Assembly: GCA_900550745.1 (NCBI GenBank)
Contig: URTO01000020.1
Span: 1-12,384 of the forward strand
DNA length: 12,384 nt
Direction of reading: 5' to 3'
From: an uncultured Desulfovibrio sp.
Lineage (GTDB): Bacteria; Desulfobacterota; Desulfovibrionia; Desulfovibrionales; Desulfovibrionaceae
The notes under the pieces are model-generated. The model was not told the DNA's origin, ran no database searches, and saw nothing but the letters and a program-made list of their open reading frames with translations. A program made the translations under genes and the position numbers. Every line of letters starts with the position of its first letter. Position 1 is the stretch's first letter. Of the stretch, positions 1 to 6,593 are shown one piece after another.

Positions 1-64
1 AATTGATATTATATGATAAAAAACGCCCTTTGAAAGAGGAGGGGGAGGTTGGGATAGAAAAGAT

Positions 65-80
65 GATGCAAAAATGCGAC
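65..80. promoter_or_regulatory. Dyad matching the enhancer-like sites upstream of the BMC operon
   Basis: GATGCA-AAAA-TGCGAC has the same 6-4-6 layout as GTTGCA-AAAG-TGCGAC at 9243-9258. It also resembles the reverse complement of the site at 9295-9310 (GATGCA-AAAA-CGCACC). I read it as a binding site for the same regulator. No sigma-54 promoter is visible between it and the left edge, so any promoter it serves would lie beyond position 1, directed leftward. Confidence 0.5.
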
Positions 81-264
81 ACGGGAAAAGTTTGTTTTGT
101 GAAAAAAAGAGTTTTAAAAAGCCTTCCCACAAGCTGGAACTATCGGAAAAGACAACCGATCCGAGCTGGGCCGCATCATTTCCCAAAGGCAATCTGTGCC
201 GAGGAAGGGCATAAACAGGAGCCTTTTAAGCGCAAAACCCTTTAAAACTAGACAAGTGGGCATG

Positions 265-289
265 GAAAAAGGAAGAAAGGCTTTCTCCT
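265..289 (-). terminator. Possible weak secondary terminator hairpin
   Basis: On the minus strand GGAGAAA and TTTCTTCC can pair around a GCC loop with one bulged T, followed directly by a run of five T. It lies about 40 bases beyond the stronger hairpin at 327-352 and could act as a backup stop for transcription leaving eutE. The stem is short and AT-rich, so this is tentative. Confidence 0.3.
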
Positions 290-326
290 CAAAGGCTCCC
301 GCTGCCGTACATTCCATAATGAGAAA

Positions 327-352
327 GGGGGAGAGGCCCCAGCCCCTCCCCC
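327..352 (-). terminator. Terminator hairpin of the BMC operon
   Basis: Just after the eutE stop codon the minus strand reads GGGGGAG...CTCCCCC, and the stem extends inward by a G-T and two G-C pairs around a short loop. The T run that follows is short (TTT), so it is a GC-rich hairpin with a weak U tract. Its position some 20 bases past the last gene supports a role as the operon terminator. Confidence 0.6.
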
Positions 353-373
353 CACAAAAGGCATACGCTACAA

Positions 374-1834
374 TCAGACGATGCGGAAGTTGTCCACAAC
401 GCAGCAGCGGCGCAGACGCACGAACGAGCGGGCGCAGGTCACACCTTCACCGGTGGGGGTGGAGATGGTCATGGTCGTCCAGCCTTCGCCACCAGCGCCG
501 AGGGCGGCGAGGTGCGGGCCGTTCTTGACGAACAGGCTGGTATTCATGGCACGGGCCATCTTGTCCATGTTGTCGATGTTGCGGGAGTGCATGCCGGCGG
601 TGTGGGACAGGCCGCGTTCGAGGATGAGGGCCCATTCAATGGCCTCATCCACGTTGGCGGCGCGCAGCACCGGCACAACGGGCATCAGCTGTTCCACGCG
701 GGCGAACACATGGTTGATGTCGCGCTTCACGTCCACGATGAGCAGACGGCAGCTGTCGGGCACGTCAATGCCGGCGGCCTTGGCGATGACGGCGGCGTCA
801 CGGCCGACCCATTTCGGGTTCGGGTTCGGAGCCTTGCCGCCTTCAACCTGGGGATAGTTGCGCAGAACCACGCGGGCCACGGCGTCAGCCTGTTCGAGGC
901 TGATTTCCACGGCGCCGATGGCCTTCATTTCGGCCTTCAGCTGATCGGCGATGGAATCCACGGCGATGATTTCTTTTTCGTCGGCGCAGATGATGTTGTT
1001 GTCGAAGGAAGCGCCGTCATAGATGCTGCGGGCAGCGCGGGCGATGTTGGCGGTTTCGTCGACGACGACCGGCGGGTTGCCGGCGCCGGCGGCGATGAGG
1101 CGCATGGTGGCGACCTTGCGGGCCTGGGCCACAACAGCCTCACCGCCGGTCACCACGAGCAGCTTGATGCGGGGATGCGAGAAGAGCTCCTGAGCCACTT
1201 CGATGGTGGGTTCCTTCACAGCGACAAGCAGGTTGGCGATGCCGGTAGCTTCGATGATGGCCTTGTTCAGAACCTGAATGGCCGTCTGGGAAGCGCGCTT
1301 GGCGTTGGGGTGGGGAGCGAAGACTATGGCGTTGCCGCCAGCGATCATGCTGATGGCGTTGTTGATCACCGTGGCGGTCGGGTTGGTGGAGGGCGTCACG
1401 GAAGCGATCACGCCCCAAGGAGCGTTTTCGATGAGGGTCAGGCCCATGTCGCCGGAAATGGCCATGGGGGAGAGGCATTCGGTGCCGGGAGTACGCTCGC
1501 AAACGAGGATATTCTTGGCAATCTTGTCGCTCACGCGGCCCATGCCGGTTTCGTTGTGGGCGATTTCAGCGAACGACTTGGCGTTTTCAAGGCCGGCCTT
1601 GCGGATGGCGGCGATGATTTTGTCACGCATGGCGACGGTGCTGATCTTCTTCTGAGCGACTTCGGCGGCCTGCACGGCGTCTTCGAGGCGGTCGAAGAGG
1701 CCGAAGTCGCCGCAGTCGCAGCCGCAACCGCCGGCGGCGACAACGGTCGTAGCAGCCGCAGTGGGCTGATCGGACATCATCTTTTTCAGAACTTCAACGA
1801 CAATGCGTTCCACATCTTGTTGGCGCACGTCCAT
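374..1834 (-). CDS. eutE: EutE-type CoA-acylating acetaldehyde dehydrogenase (BMC luminal enzyme)
   Basis: This enzyme should oxidise acetaldehyde with NAD+ and CoA to acetyl-CoA inside the microcompartment. The 486-residue product is normal for the EutE/PduP aldehyde dehydrogenase family. The predicted catalytic cysteine is Cys283 in the segment FDNNIICADEKE, and the cofactor-binding region covers about residues 135-260. Residues 1-19 (MDVRQQDVERIVVEVLKKM) form an amphipathic helix closely resembling the EutE N terminus, a known type of signal for packing enzymes into the shell. A linker follows with the unusual cysteine cluster GGCGCDCG at 35-42. The ATG start is backed by AGGAG seven bases upstream. 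It is the last gene of the operon, 151 bases after eutN, and a hairpin follows its TGA stop. The family is clear. Acetaldehyde as substrate is inferred from the EutE resemblance and the eut gene order. Confidence 0.93.
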   Translation of the reverse strand: MDVRQQDVERIVVEVLKKMMSDQPTAAATTVVAAGGCGCDCGDFGLFDRLEDAVQAAEVAQKKISTVAMRDKIIAAIRKAGLENAKSFAEIAHNETGMGRVSDKIAKNILVCERTPGTECLSPMAISGDMGLTLIENAPWGVIASVTPSTNPTATVINNAISMIAGGNAIVFAPHPNAKRASQTAIQVLNKAIIEATGIANLLVAVKEPTIEVAQELFSHPRIKLLVVTGGEAVVAQARKVATMRLIAAGAGNPPVVVDETANIARAARSIYDGASFDNNIICADEKEIIAVDSIADQLKAEMKAIGAVEISLEQADAVARVVLRNYPQVEGGKAPNPNPKWVGRDAAVIAKAAGIDVPDSCRLLIVDVKRDINHVFARVEQLMPVVPVLRAANVDEAIEWALILERGLSHTAGMHSRNIDNMDKMARAMNTSLFVKNGPHLAALGAGGEGWTTMTISTPTGEGVTCARSFVRLRRCCVVDNFRIV

Positions 1835-1985
1835 ATCTATACTCCTATGCTGGAAGCCGGACCCCGCGGGCCTTTGAGGACTGCCGGGCGGGGGGCCTGT
1901 TTTTTCTGTTTGTCACCCTCGTCAGAAAACGAGGCAGAGCGGAAAACCGCGGCTTTCCGTAGGGGCGGTGAGCCGCCCACAGGGG
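1835..1985 (-). other. Structured spacer between eutN and eutE
   Basis: This 151-base gap has no gene. On the transcript it can form GGGCGG-loop-CCGCCC (1963-1978, just after the eutN stop), then CGGAAA...TTTCCG around a palindromic CCGCGG, and a short CTCGT/ACGAG hairpin. None is followed by a U run in the direction of transcription, so RNA stability or processing signals fit better than termination. Confidence 0.45.
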
Positions 1986-2282
1986 CTATTCCCCCTGATT
2001 TTTGCGATAAATAGCTGCCTTACCTGCATTTACATGGTCGACGATGCCGACAATGACCAGATCCAGAGGCGCATCTTTGTCGATGGCAAAACGTGCGGAA
2101 CTGCCGCGGGACACGATAACCCATTCGCCCTCGCCCGCGCCGATGGGATCGGCGGCGACTTGGGAGCGGCCGATGGATTCACCCTTCTCATTGAGCAGAT
2201 CAACGAGGAGCAGCGAGTTGTACGGCAAACCGGGGCACCGGACCGTGGAAACGACCTGACCAATGACTTTTGCAAGTTCCAT
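1986..2282 (-). CDS. eutN: EutN/CcmL-family BMC pentamer (vertex) shell protein
   Basis: This small protein should form the pentamers that cap the vertices of the polyhedral shell. I place the start at the ATG at 2282 (98 residues) because a GGAGA lies just upstream and the protein then begins MELAKVIGQVV, as EutN does. An open frame reaches 24 codons further upstream but has no ribosome binding site and runs through a hairpin. Family features are the GAGEGEWV segment, the GSSAR motif and GIVDHV near the C terminus, all of which have counterparts in enterobacterial EutN. It sits between eutM and eutE as in the classical eut operon. The low copy need of pentamers relative to hexamers may be served by the hairpins in its leader (2296-2366), which is inference. 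Confidence 0.93.
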   Translation of the reverse strand: MELAKVIGQVVSTVRCPGLPYNSLLLVDLLNEKGESIGRSQVAADPIGAGEGEWVIVSRGSSARFAIDKDAPLDLVIVGIVDHVNAGKAAIYRKNQGE

Positions 2283-2295
2283 GTATGTCTCCGTT

Positions 2296-2366
2296 CCCGG
2301 AAGACGGCCTTCCGGGAGCATTCCGTAAGGAAGCTGACGGCCGGGCCGGGGCATGAGGCCCCGGCG
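2296..2366 (-). other. Two stable hairpins in the eutM-eutN gap
   Basis: The 129-base gap holds two perfect 8-bp stems with 5-base loops: CCCGGAAG/CTTCCGGG at 2296-2316 and GCCGGGGC/GCCCCGGC at 2346-2366. No T run follows either on the minus strand, so they are unlikely to be intrinsic terminators. The first lies close to the eutN ribosome binding site. They could protect upstream eutM mRNA or reduce eutN translation. Confidence 0.5.
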
Positions 2367-2411
2367 AGACCGACGAGCAGGGCTTAACCCAGCTTAAGTG
2401 CGCGGACGAGC

Positions 2412-2690
2412 TTACTTGCGGCTCAGGGGGAACACGGCTTCCAGGTCCTGATGGGGGCGAGGAATGACATGGACGGCCACGAGCTCGCCACCCACGCGCT
2501 GCACAGCGGCGGCGCCGGCGTCGGTAGCGGCTTTGCAGGCGGCCACGTCGCCGCGGACGAGGGCGGTCACATAGCCGCCGCCGATCTGTTCGTAAGAAAC
2601 GAGCTGCACGCGAGCAGCCTTGACCATAGCATCAGCGGCTTCGATGAGACCAACCAGACCACGGGTTTCGATCATGCCAAGAGCGTCCAT
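2412..2690 (-). CDS. eutM: EutM-type BMC hexamer (BMC-H) shell protein
   Basis: This 92-residue, single-BMC-domain protein should form the hexagonal tiles of the shell facets. It begins MDALGMIETRGLVGLIEAAD and shares long stretches with enterobacterial EutM, including VRGDVAACKAATDAGAAA and HVIPRPHQDLE. The pore loop reads QIGGGYV, so small glycines line the central pore, as expected for a channel passing small polar substrates. Its ribosome binding site (AAGGAG, six bases before the ATG) is among the strongest in the operon and fits a protein needed in bulk. It lies between eutD and eutN, as in Salmonella. An 88-base gap upstream carries nested palindromes. Confidence 0.95.
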   Translation of the reverse strand: MDALGMIETRGLVGLIEAADAMVKAARVQLVSYEQIGGGYVTALVRGDVAACKAATDAGAAAVQRVGGELVAVHVIPRPHQDLEAVFPLSRK

Positions 2691-2722
2691 TGTGAACTCC
2701 TTTTAGGATTGTTGTTAGCTTG

Positions 2723-2776
2723 GTTACCCGGAACGGAACGATCGGGTAACGCGTTACCGTGTTGTGTGCCGTTCCG
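2723..2776 (-). repeat. Nested inverted repeats between eutD and eutM
   Basis: Three overlapping symmetries sit in this gap. GTTACCCG (2723-2730) pairs with CGGGTAAC (2743-2750). GGTAACGCGTTACC (2745-2758) is a perfect 14-bp palindrome. CGGAACGG (2729-2736) pairs with CCGTTCCG (2769-2776), enclosing the palindrome. The first and third cannot form together. It may be an RNA processing or stability element ahead of the strongly translated eutM, or a DNA operator. Confidence 0.5.
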
Positions 2777-2778
2777 TT

Positions 2779-3771
2779 TTATTGCTGTCCTCCGCGGTTC
2801 ATGCCCAAGCCGACGACACTGATTTTGTAAATGTCGTCGCTGCTGCATCCCCGCGAAAGGTCATGCCAACCGTGCGCAAAGCCCTGGAGCAGGGGGCCGA
2901 GGGCCGTCCAGCCGCCGAAGCGCTGCGCGATTTTATAACCGATGTTGCCGGCTTCAAGGGAGGGGAACACGAACACGTTCGCGCTCCCGGCGACCGGGCT
3001 TCCCGGCGCCTTGAGCCTGGCGACTTCGGGCTCGACGGCGGCGTCCAGCTGGAGTTCGCCGTCCACGAGCAGATTGGGTTCACGGGCCTTGATTTCCTCA
3101 AGAGCCGCGCGCACCTTGTCGACGCGTTCATGCTTGGCGCTGCCCTTCGTGGAGAAGGAAAGCAGGGCCACACGGGCGTCGTCGCCCATGACGCGCTTGT
3201 ACACTCCGGCGGTGCTGATCGCAATGTCCGCAAGCTGCGCGGAGGTGGGTTCAGGAATGACCGCGCAGTCGGTGAACATGCAGACTTTGTTGTCCTTCAG
3301 CATGAAGAAGAAGCTCGACACGGTCTTGCTTCCGGCTGCGGTGCCGATCATGCGCAGGCCGGCGCGGATGACGTCGGCCGTGGAGGACAAGTTCCCGGCA
3401 ACGCCGATTTCGGCTTCACCGCGGCGGACCATGAGGGCGCCGGCGGCGAGGGGGTTCTTGACGGCTTTGACGGCTTCCTCTTCCGAAATGTCTTTGCCCT
3501 TGCCCTTTTGGATCGCCATGTACTCCGCGGCGTTGTGCTGAAGCAGGGCCTGGTTGTACGGGTTGACGACCTGAAGGGAGACGCCGGTTTCGCCGCTTTC
3601 CTGCAGCGCGGTGCGTACCTTTTCGGGGTCGCCGATGAGGATGGGTTCGACGAGGCCTTCGCGGATCAGCTTGGCGGCGGCGGAAACCACGCGCCGGTCT
3701 TCACCGTCGGAGTAGACCACGACACCTTTCCGGGCGCGGCATTTTTCGAGGCAACGTTCGAACACGCTCAT
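2779..3771 (-). CDS. eutD: EutD-type phosphate acetyltransferase
   Basis: This enzyme converts acetyl-CoA and phosphate to acetyl phosphate and CoA, recycling CoA for EutE in the shell. The 330-residue protein has the PTA_PTB fold throughout. Marker segments include AGNLSSTADVIRAGLRMIGT (about 125-144), VDGELQLDAA and FVFPSLEAGNIGYKIAQR in the C-terminal half, and DLSRGCSSDDIY near the end, all closely matching enterobacterial EutD. It is therefore the EutD type rather than the unrelated PduL acyltransferase found in many other BMC loci. Its ATG overlaps the TAA stop of the eutT-like gene by one base (TAATG), which suggests coupled translation. I see no N-terminal extension that would act as a separate targeting peptide. 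Confidence 0.94.
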   Translation of the reverse strand: MSVFERCLEKCRARKGVVVYSDGEDRRVVSAAAKLIREGLVEPILIGDPEKVRTALQESGETGVSLQVVNPYNQALLQHNAAEYMAIQKGKGKDISEEEAVKAVKNPLAAGALMVRRGEAEIGVAGNLSSTADVIRAGLRMIGTAAGSKTVSSFFFMLKDNKVCMFTDCAVIPEPTSAQLADIAISTAGVYKRVMGDDARVALLSFSTKGSAKHERVDKVRAALEEIKAREPNLLVDGELQLDAAVEPEVARLKAPGSPVAGSANVFVFPSLEAGNIGYKIAQRFGGWTALGPLLQGFAHGWHDLSRGCSSDDIYKISVVGLGMNRGGQQ

Positions 3772-4538
3772 TACAGACCAACCTTGCTGATGTCGCGGCC
3801 GGATTCGGCAACGACGGTCAGGAGCATGAGGACATAGATGGCGCTGCTCAGGCGGTTCAGGGACGCGAGGATGTCTTCGCGTTCCATGCCGACCTGCACA
3901 TAGGCCACTTCAACTTCACGGGCCTGGGCGCGCAGCCAGTTGAGCAGCGCGACGTTCGGGCCGAGGGCCACGTCAGGGACAATGTGGCCCTGACCGAGGT
4001 ACTTCATGGGATCGTGGGAGACGAGGCGGATGGCTTCGGCGTTCATGCCGCACAGGGACTGCGCGGGCACGGCTTCGCCGGAGACTTCGGCCTGAAGGAT
4101 CTGCCACAGCCACACGTTGATGTCGGAAAGGCCGTTCCTGAGGACGGCGGGGAGCTTGTTGTTGCCGTCGAATCCGGTCTGCACCAGCACCGTGCTGGAA
4201 ATGAGGGTATCCAGCTTGCCGCGCAGGAAAATGCGCGGGTGGGACTTGGAGACGACCGTATCGGCGTCAAGGTAGGTTCCATCGGGGAACGAGGCCTGTT
4301 CGGCAGCCGGAGCGGCCGGGGCGGCGGGAGCCTCTTCCGCAGCGGGGGCCGCGGGTTTGGCTTCCTCGACAGGCGCCGCTTCCACGGTGCACTGACCGGG
4401 CAGGATCACGCGGCAGTTGCGGCTGCGCAACAGCTCCGTGGCCGCCGGAGTCAGGCGTTCGCCGGCCTGAAGGCGAAATTCGCCCCCCTGGCCCAGCTCG
4501 CAACGCTGTCTGACATCTTCTTCGGTAAGAAAGATCAT
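3771..4538 (-). CDS. eutT: EutT-like cobalamin adenosyltransferase family protein, Cys motif absent
   Basis: EutT in Salmonella adenosylates cobalamin for ethanolamine ammonia-lyase. This 255-residue protein keeps the family layout: an N-terminal module (residues 1-48), an Ala/Pro/Glu linker (about 53-83), then the helical adenosyltransferase-like domain (about 88-245) with SHPRIFLRGKLDTLIS, SHDPMKYLGQGHIVPD and LNRLSSAIYVLMLL. The His-X11-Cys-Cys-X2-Cys metal motif of Salmonella EutT would fall in the linker, and nothing like it is there. Either this is a variant that needs no such metal site, or it has lost or changed its catalytic role. It follows eutQ by 33 bases and overlaps eutD by one base. 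The ATG has AAGGA seven bases upstream. Family membership is firm; activity is open. Confidence 0.85.
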   Translation of the reverse strand: MIFLTEEDVRQRCELGQGGEFRLQAGERLTPAATELLRSRNCRVILPGQCTVEAAPVEEAKPAAPAAEEAPAAPAAPAAEQASFPDGTYLDADTVVSKSHPRIFLRGKLDTLISSTVLVQTGFDGNNKLPAVLRNGLSDINVWLWQILQAEVSGEAVPAQSLCGMNAEAIRLVSHDPMKYLGQGHIVPDVALGPNVALLNWLRAQAREVEVAYVQVGMEREDILASLNRLSSAIYVLMLLTVVAESGRDISKVGL

Positions 4539-4571
4539 GATTGTTTCCTTCGTTATGGTCTAGGAACGCGG

Positions 4572-5498
4572 CTAGGCGGCTACCGCGACCGTGGCGCACC
4601 GCACGTGTCCGGAAGAGGAGAGTTCCACTTCCGTGCCCGCAGGGATGCTGAACACGTCGCCGTGGGCCGCGCTGAAGGTCGTGCCCTCAATGCTCAGGTT
4701 CAAGTCGCCTTCCAGCACGACGAGCACTTCCGTACGCCGGAACGTCCAGGAAAACGAGAGGTTTTCCCAATCCAGATAACCCACGGAGGCGGCATCCCCT
4801 TTGGCGGGGGAAAGCACGTCCATGACGGCCACACTGTCCTTCGCCGGGGAGCCTCCCCAATACTGGGCTTTGCTGTCGACGTGGGTGACGCCTCCAGCCT
4901 GCCTGACGCCGGGGCGCACCTCTGGAGCCGCACAAGCGCCCATCTCGGCAAGGACGGAGGCGATCAACCGATCGATCAACGCTTCGTCGGCGGTTCCCGC
5001 GGGAAGGGCCGACAAAACCCCGCGCCGGATGGCGACGAGGAGGTCATCGGAGCCCTGTTCCGCCGTACTGGGAGCCGCCACGGCCTCGGCGGCCATGGGG
5101 TTGCTGCCGGGCGTGAACACGACCGGAGGCACCGGCTGCGCCGCCGGAGCGGCGGACGCGGTCAGGGCCTGCGTCAGCGGAACCAGCACTTCCTGCAACT
5201 GCCGGGCGGCGGCCGCAAGTTGATCGGCGGCCAATGCCGGCGTGGGGACGTGTACAGGCTCCCGGTTGGCGGGCACTTCTGCCGGAACCGGCGAGATCGG
5301 CGGGACGGCCTCCGCCTCGTGCCCCGCCGAAGCGGAAGACGGGGCGACGGGCGCTTCCGTCGTCAGGGTTATGCCGTAATGCCGGGCATCGTCCTGAGCC
5401 TGCTGGGTGACGATGTCGCCCTTGGCGTAGACGATGACCGACTCGCCGGCTTTCCATGCGAGCCGGACCGTTTCGGCAGTGATGATCTGTTTGGTCAT
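4572..5498 (-). CDS. eutQ: EutQ-like cupin protein, possible BMC acetate kinase
   Basis: EutQ has a C-terminal cupin domain, and acetate kinase activity has been reported for the Salmonella protein. Here it would close the acetaldehyde-to-acetate route with ATP gain. The 308 residues divide into an N-terminal module (1-48, ITAETVRLAW... to GITLTT), a long Ala/Pro-rich linker (about 50-150), a short helical segment (152-187) that lines up with the mid part of E. coli EutQ, and the cupin (about 203-308, with YLDWENLSFSWTF, VVLEGDLNLSIEG and GDVFSIPAGTEVEL). It is longer than the roughly 230-residue E. coli protein, mainly in the linker. A weak AAAGGAA precedes the ATG. It opens the eutQ-T-D-M-N-E block after a 92-base gap. 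The assignment to EutQ is good; kinase activity is inferred. Confidence 0.88.
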   Translation of the reverse strand: MTKQIITAETVRLAWKAGESVIVYAKGDIVTQQAQDDARHYGITLTTEAPVAPSSASAGHEAEAVPPISPVPAEVPANREPVHVPTPALAADQLAAAARQLQEVLVPLTQALTASAAPAAQPVPPVVFTPGSNPMAAEAVAAPSTAEQGSDDLLVAIRRGVLSALPAGTADEALIDRLIASVLAEMGACAAPEVRPGVRQAGGVTHVDSKAQYWGGSPAKDSVAVMDVLSPAKGDAASVGYLDWENLSFSWTFRRTEVLVVLEGDLNLSIEGTTFSAAHGDVFSIPAGTEVELSSSGHVRCATVAVAA

Positions 5499-5590
5499 GC
5501 CCCAATTCCTTTAGGTGGCGTGCGGCGTATCCCGTGCAGGGCGGCACCGTTTCCCGGAGCCTGCCGGCACGCCTCCGTTACGCGAAACGA
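5499..5590 (-). other. Spacer with a long-loop inverted repeat before eutQ
   Basis: GGCGTGC (5517-5523) and GCACGCC (5567-5573) are perfect complements and can close a stem over about 43 bases, which contain further short GC pairings. The gap lies between the tailed shell gene and eutQ and has no T run typical of a terminator. Confidence 0.35.
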
Positions 5591-5995
5591 CTACTTCTTG
5601 GCCTTGCCCTTGGGGGCCTCTTCGGCGGCGGGAGCGGCTGCTTCGCCTTTGGCCGCGGCCATGCGGGCCAGCTTTGCGGCCTTGCGGGCGGCCTTTTTCC
5701 GCTTGATGTCCTCAAGCATGTCCATGAGGGAGTCGGGTTCCTCAGCGGGGCTGGGGATGATGTTGTAGCCGTTCAGGCCGTTGAGGCTCTGGGCGAGCAG
5801 GGCGCCGGTTTCCACGGCGGCCTGGCAAGCGGCCACGTCACCCTTGCAGATGACGCAAACGCGCAGCCCGTCGACCTTGTGCGCAGCGATGATTTCCACT
5901 TCGGCGGCCTTGGCCATGGCGTCGGCCACCTGAATGGCGATGACGAGGCCGGCGGTTTCGACGAAGCCGAGGGAAGGTTTATATTCCAAACTCAT
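5591..5995 (-). CDS. BMC-H shell protein with basic Lys/Ala C-terminal tail (PduK/EutK-like layout)
   Basis: Residues 8-84 form one BMC domain (FVETAGLVIAIQVADAMAKA, then CKGDVAACQAAVETGA and YNIIPSPAEE), so the protein should sit in the shell as a hexamer. Its pore loop reads VDGLR in place of the usual glycine-rich loop. Three cysteines (47, 50 and 56) lie just after it, close to the pore strand. Residues about 88-134 are an added tail: a likely helix (DSLMDMLEDIKRKKAARKAAK) rich in Lys and Arg, then an Ala/Pro/Glu/Lys stretch ending KGKAKK. PduK and EutK also carry C-terminal extensions, but I see no PduK-type Fe-S cysteines or EutK-type winged helix here. The tail may tether cargo or bind acidic partners. 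AGGAG precedes the ATG, and the pduT-like gene ends only 18 bases upstream. Confidence 0.88.
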   Translation of the reverse strand: MSLEYKPSLGFVETAGLVIAIQVADAMAKAAEVEIIAAHKVDGLRVCVICKGDVAACQAAVETGALLAQSLNGLNGYNIIPSPAEEPDSLMDMLEDIKRKKAARKAAKLARMAAAKGEAAAPAAEEAPKGKAKK

Positions 5996-6013
5996 AGGTT
6001 ACTCCTGACTGCC

Positions 6014-6571
6014 TTAGGCAATCTGCTCGAAGACGGTTTCAGCCGGGCTCGGGATGACGACCTTGCTCACGAGGAGTCCGCTTTCGGCGGCGGCCGTGGA
6101 GCCGGCTTCGACGGCGGCGTTGACTGCGGCCACGTCGCCGGTCATGAGGGCATAGCCCTTGCCGCCGAGTCCGAGGGCCACGCGGACGTCAAGGAGCTGC
6201 ACGTCGGCAGCCTTGACGGCGGCATCGGACGCCACCACGATGGAGGCGGCGGAGAAGGTTTCGATGATGCCGAGCGCGCCGCGTTCCGTGATGCCCGTGG
6301 CGCCGGCGAGGGCGCCGATCACATCCCGGTGGATGTTGGGGATGATGAACCAGTCCACCAGCGCATCGGCATGGGTTTCGCGTCCGGCGTTCACGGAAGC
6401 GGATACGGCAGCCACGTCGCCGGTCACGGCGGCCACGAACTTGCCGGGGCAAATCGTCTTGAAGAACAGCGGATCGACCTGAGCGGTTTTCACCATCTGG
6501 TCAGCCGCGTCGATACCAGCGGCAATGCTGTTGAATTCCACCATTCCTACGGCTGTGTATGATTCAGACAC
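6014..6571 (-). CDS. pduT: PduT-like tandem-BMC (BMC-T) shell protein with predicted pore Fe-S site
   Basis: This protein has two BMC domains (about residues 4-85 and 97-182) and should form pseudohexameric trimers. Cys41 in the segment KTICPGKFVAAVTG lies at the place of Cys38 of Salmonella PduT, where three copies hold one [4Fe-4S] cluster in the central pore. It is thus the likely electron conduit across the shell. The start is a GTG with a strong AAGGAG upstream; the next ATG (codon 10) is inside the first BMC domain and would truncate it. It follows the pduS-like gene by 61 bases. PduS and PduT are known partners, which supports a redox relay. The length of 185 residues is typical of the family. 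Confidence 0.93.
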   Translation of the reverse strand: MSESYTAVGMVEFNSIAAGIDAADQMVKTAQVDPLFFKTICPGKFVAAVTGDVAAVSASVNAGRETHADALVDWFIIPNIHRDVIGALAGATGITERGALGIIETFSAASIVVASDAAVKAADVQLLDVRVALGLGGKGYALMTGDVAAVNAAVEAGSTAAAESGLLVSKVVIPSPAETVFEQIA

Positions 6572-6593
6572 AGGGCCTCTCCTTTTTTGTCAG

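Larger units (their letters stand above)
1..373. other. Non-coding region downstream of the BMC operon
   Basis: I see no convincing gene here. The small open frames lack a good ribosome binding site and resemble no family I know. The stretch is richer in A and T than the flanking genes, notably at 90-120. It holds the operon terminator (327-352), a dyad at 65-80 matching those upstream of the operon promoter, and a loose inverted repeat (GGAGCCTTT at 218-226 with AAAGGCTCC at 291-299). It is probably the control region of a gene lying to the left, outside the window. Confidence 0.6.

Noticed and set aside
3..245. An 80-codon plus-strand frame at the left edge
   Set aside because: Composition and content look non-coding, it spans the dyad at 65-80, and no ribosome binding site is visible.
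1861..1920. A plus-strand terminator-like GC stem followed by TTTTTT
   Set aside because: No plus-strand gene precedes it, so the resemblance is probably fortuitous within a structured spacer of the minus-strand operon.
512..2014. A 500-codon plus-strand open frame opposite eutE
   Set aside because: It is antisense to a clear aldehyde dehydrogenase with the same complement-type composition, and it has no ribosome binding site I would trust.
2283..2354. A 24-residue N-terminal extension of EutN
   Set aside because: The ATG at 2282 has its own ribosome binding site and gives the standard EutN start. The extra stretch covers two hairpins.
2764..3837. A 357-codon plus-strand open frame opposite eutD
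   Set aside because: It is antisense to a protein that matches EutD along its whole length.
3984..5768. A 594-codon plus-strand open frame opposite eutT, eutQ and the tailed shell gene
   Set aside because: It is an antisense shadow; the minus-strand genes have ribosome binding sites, family motifs and operon spacing.
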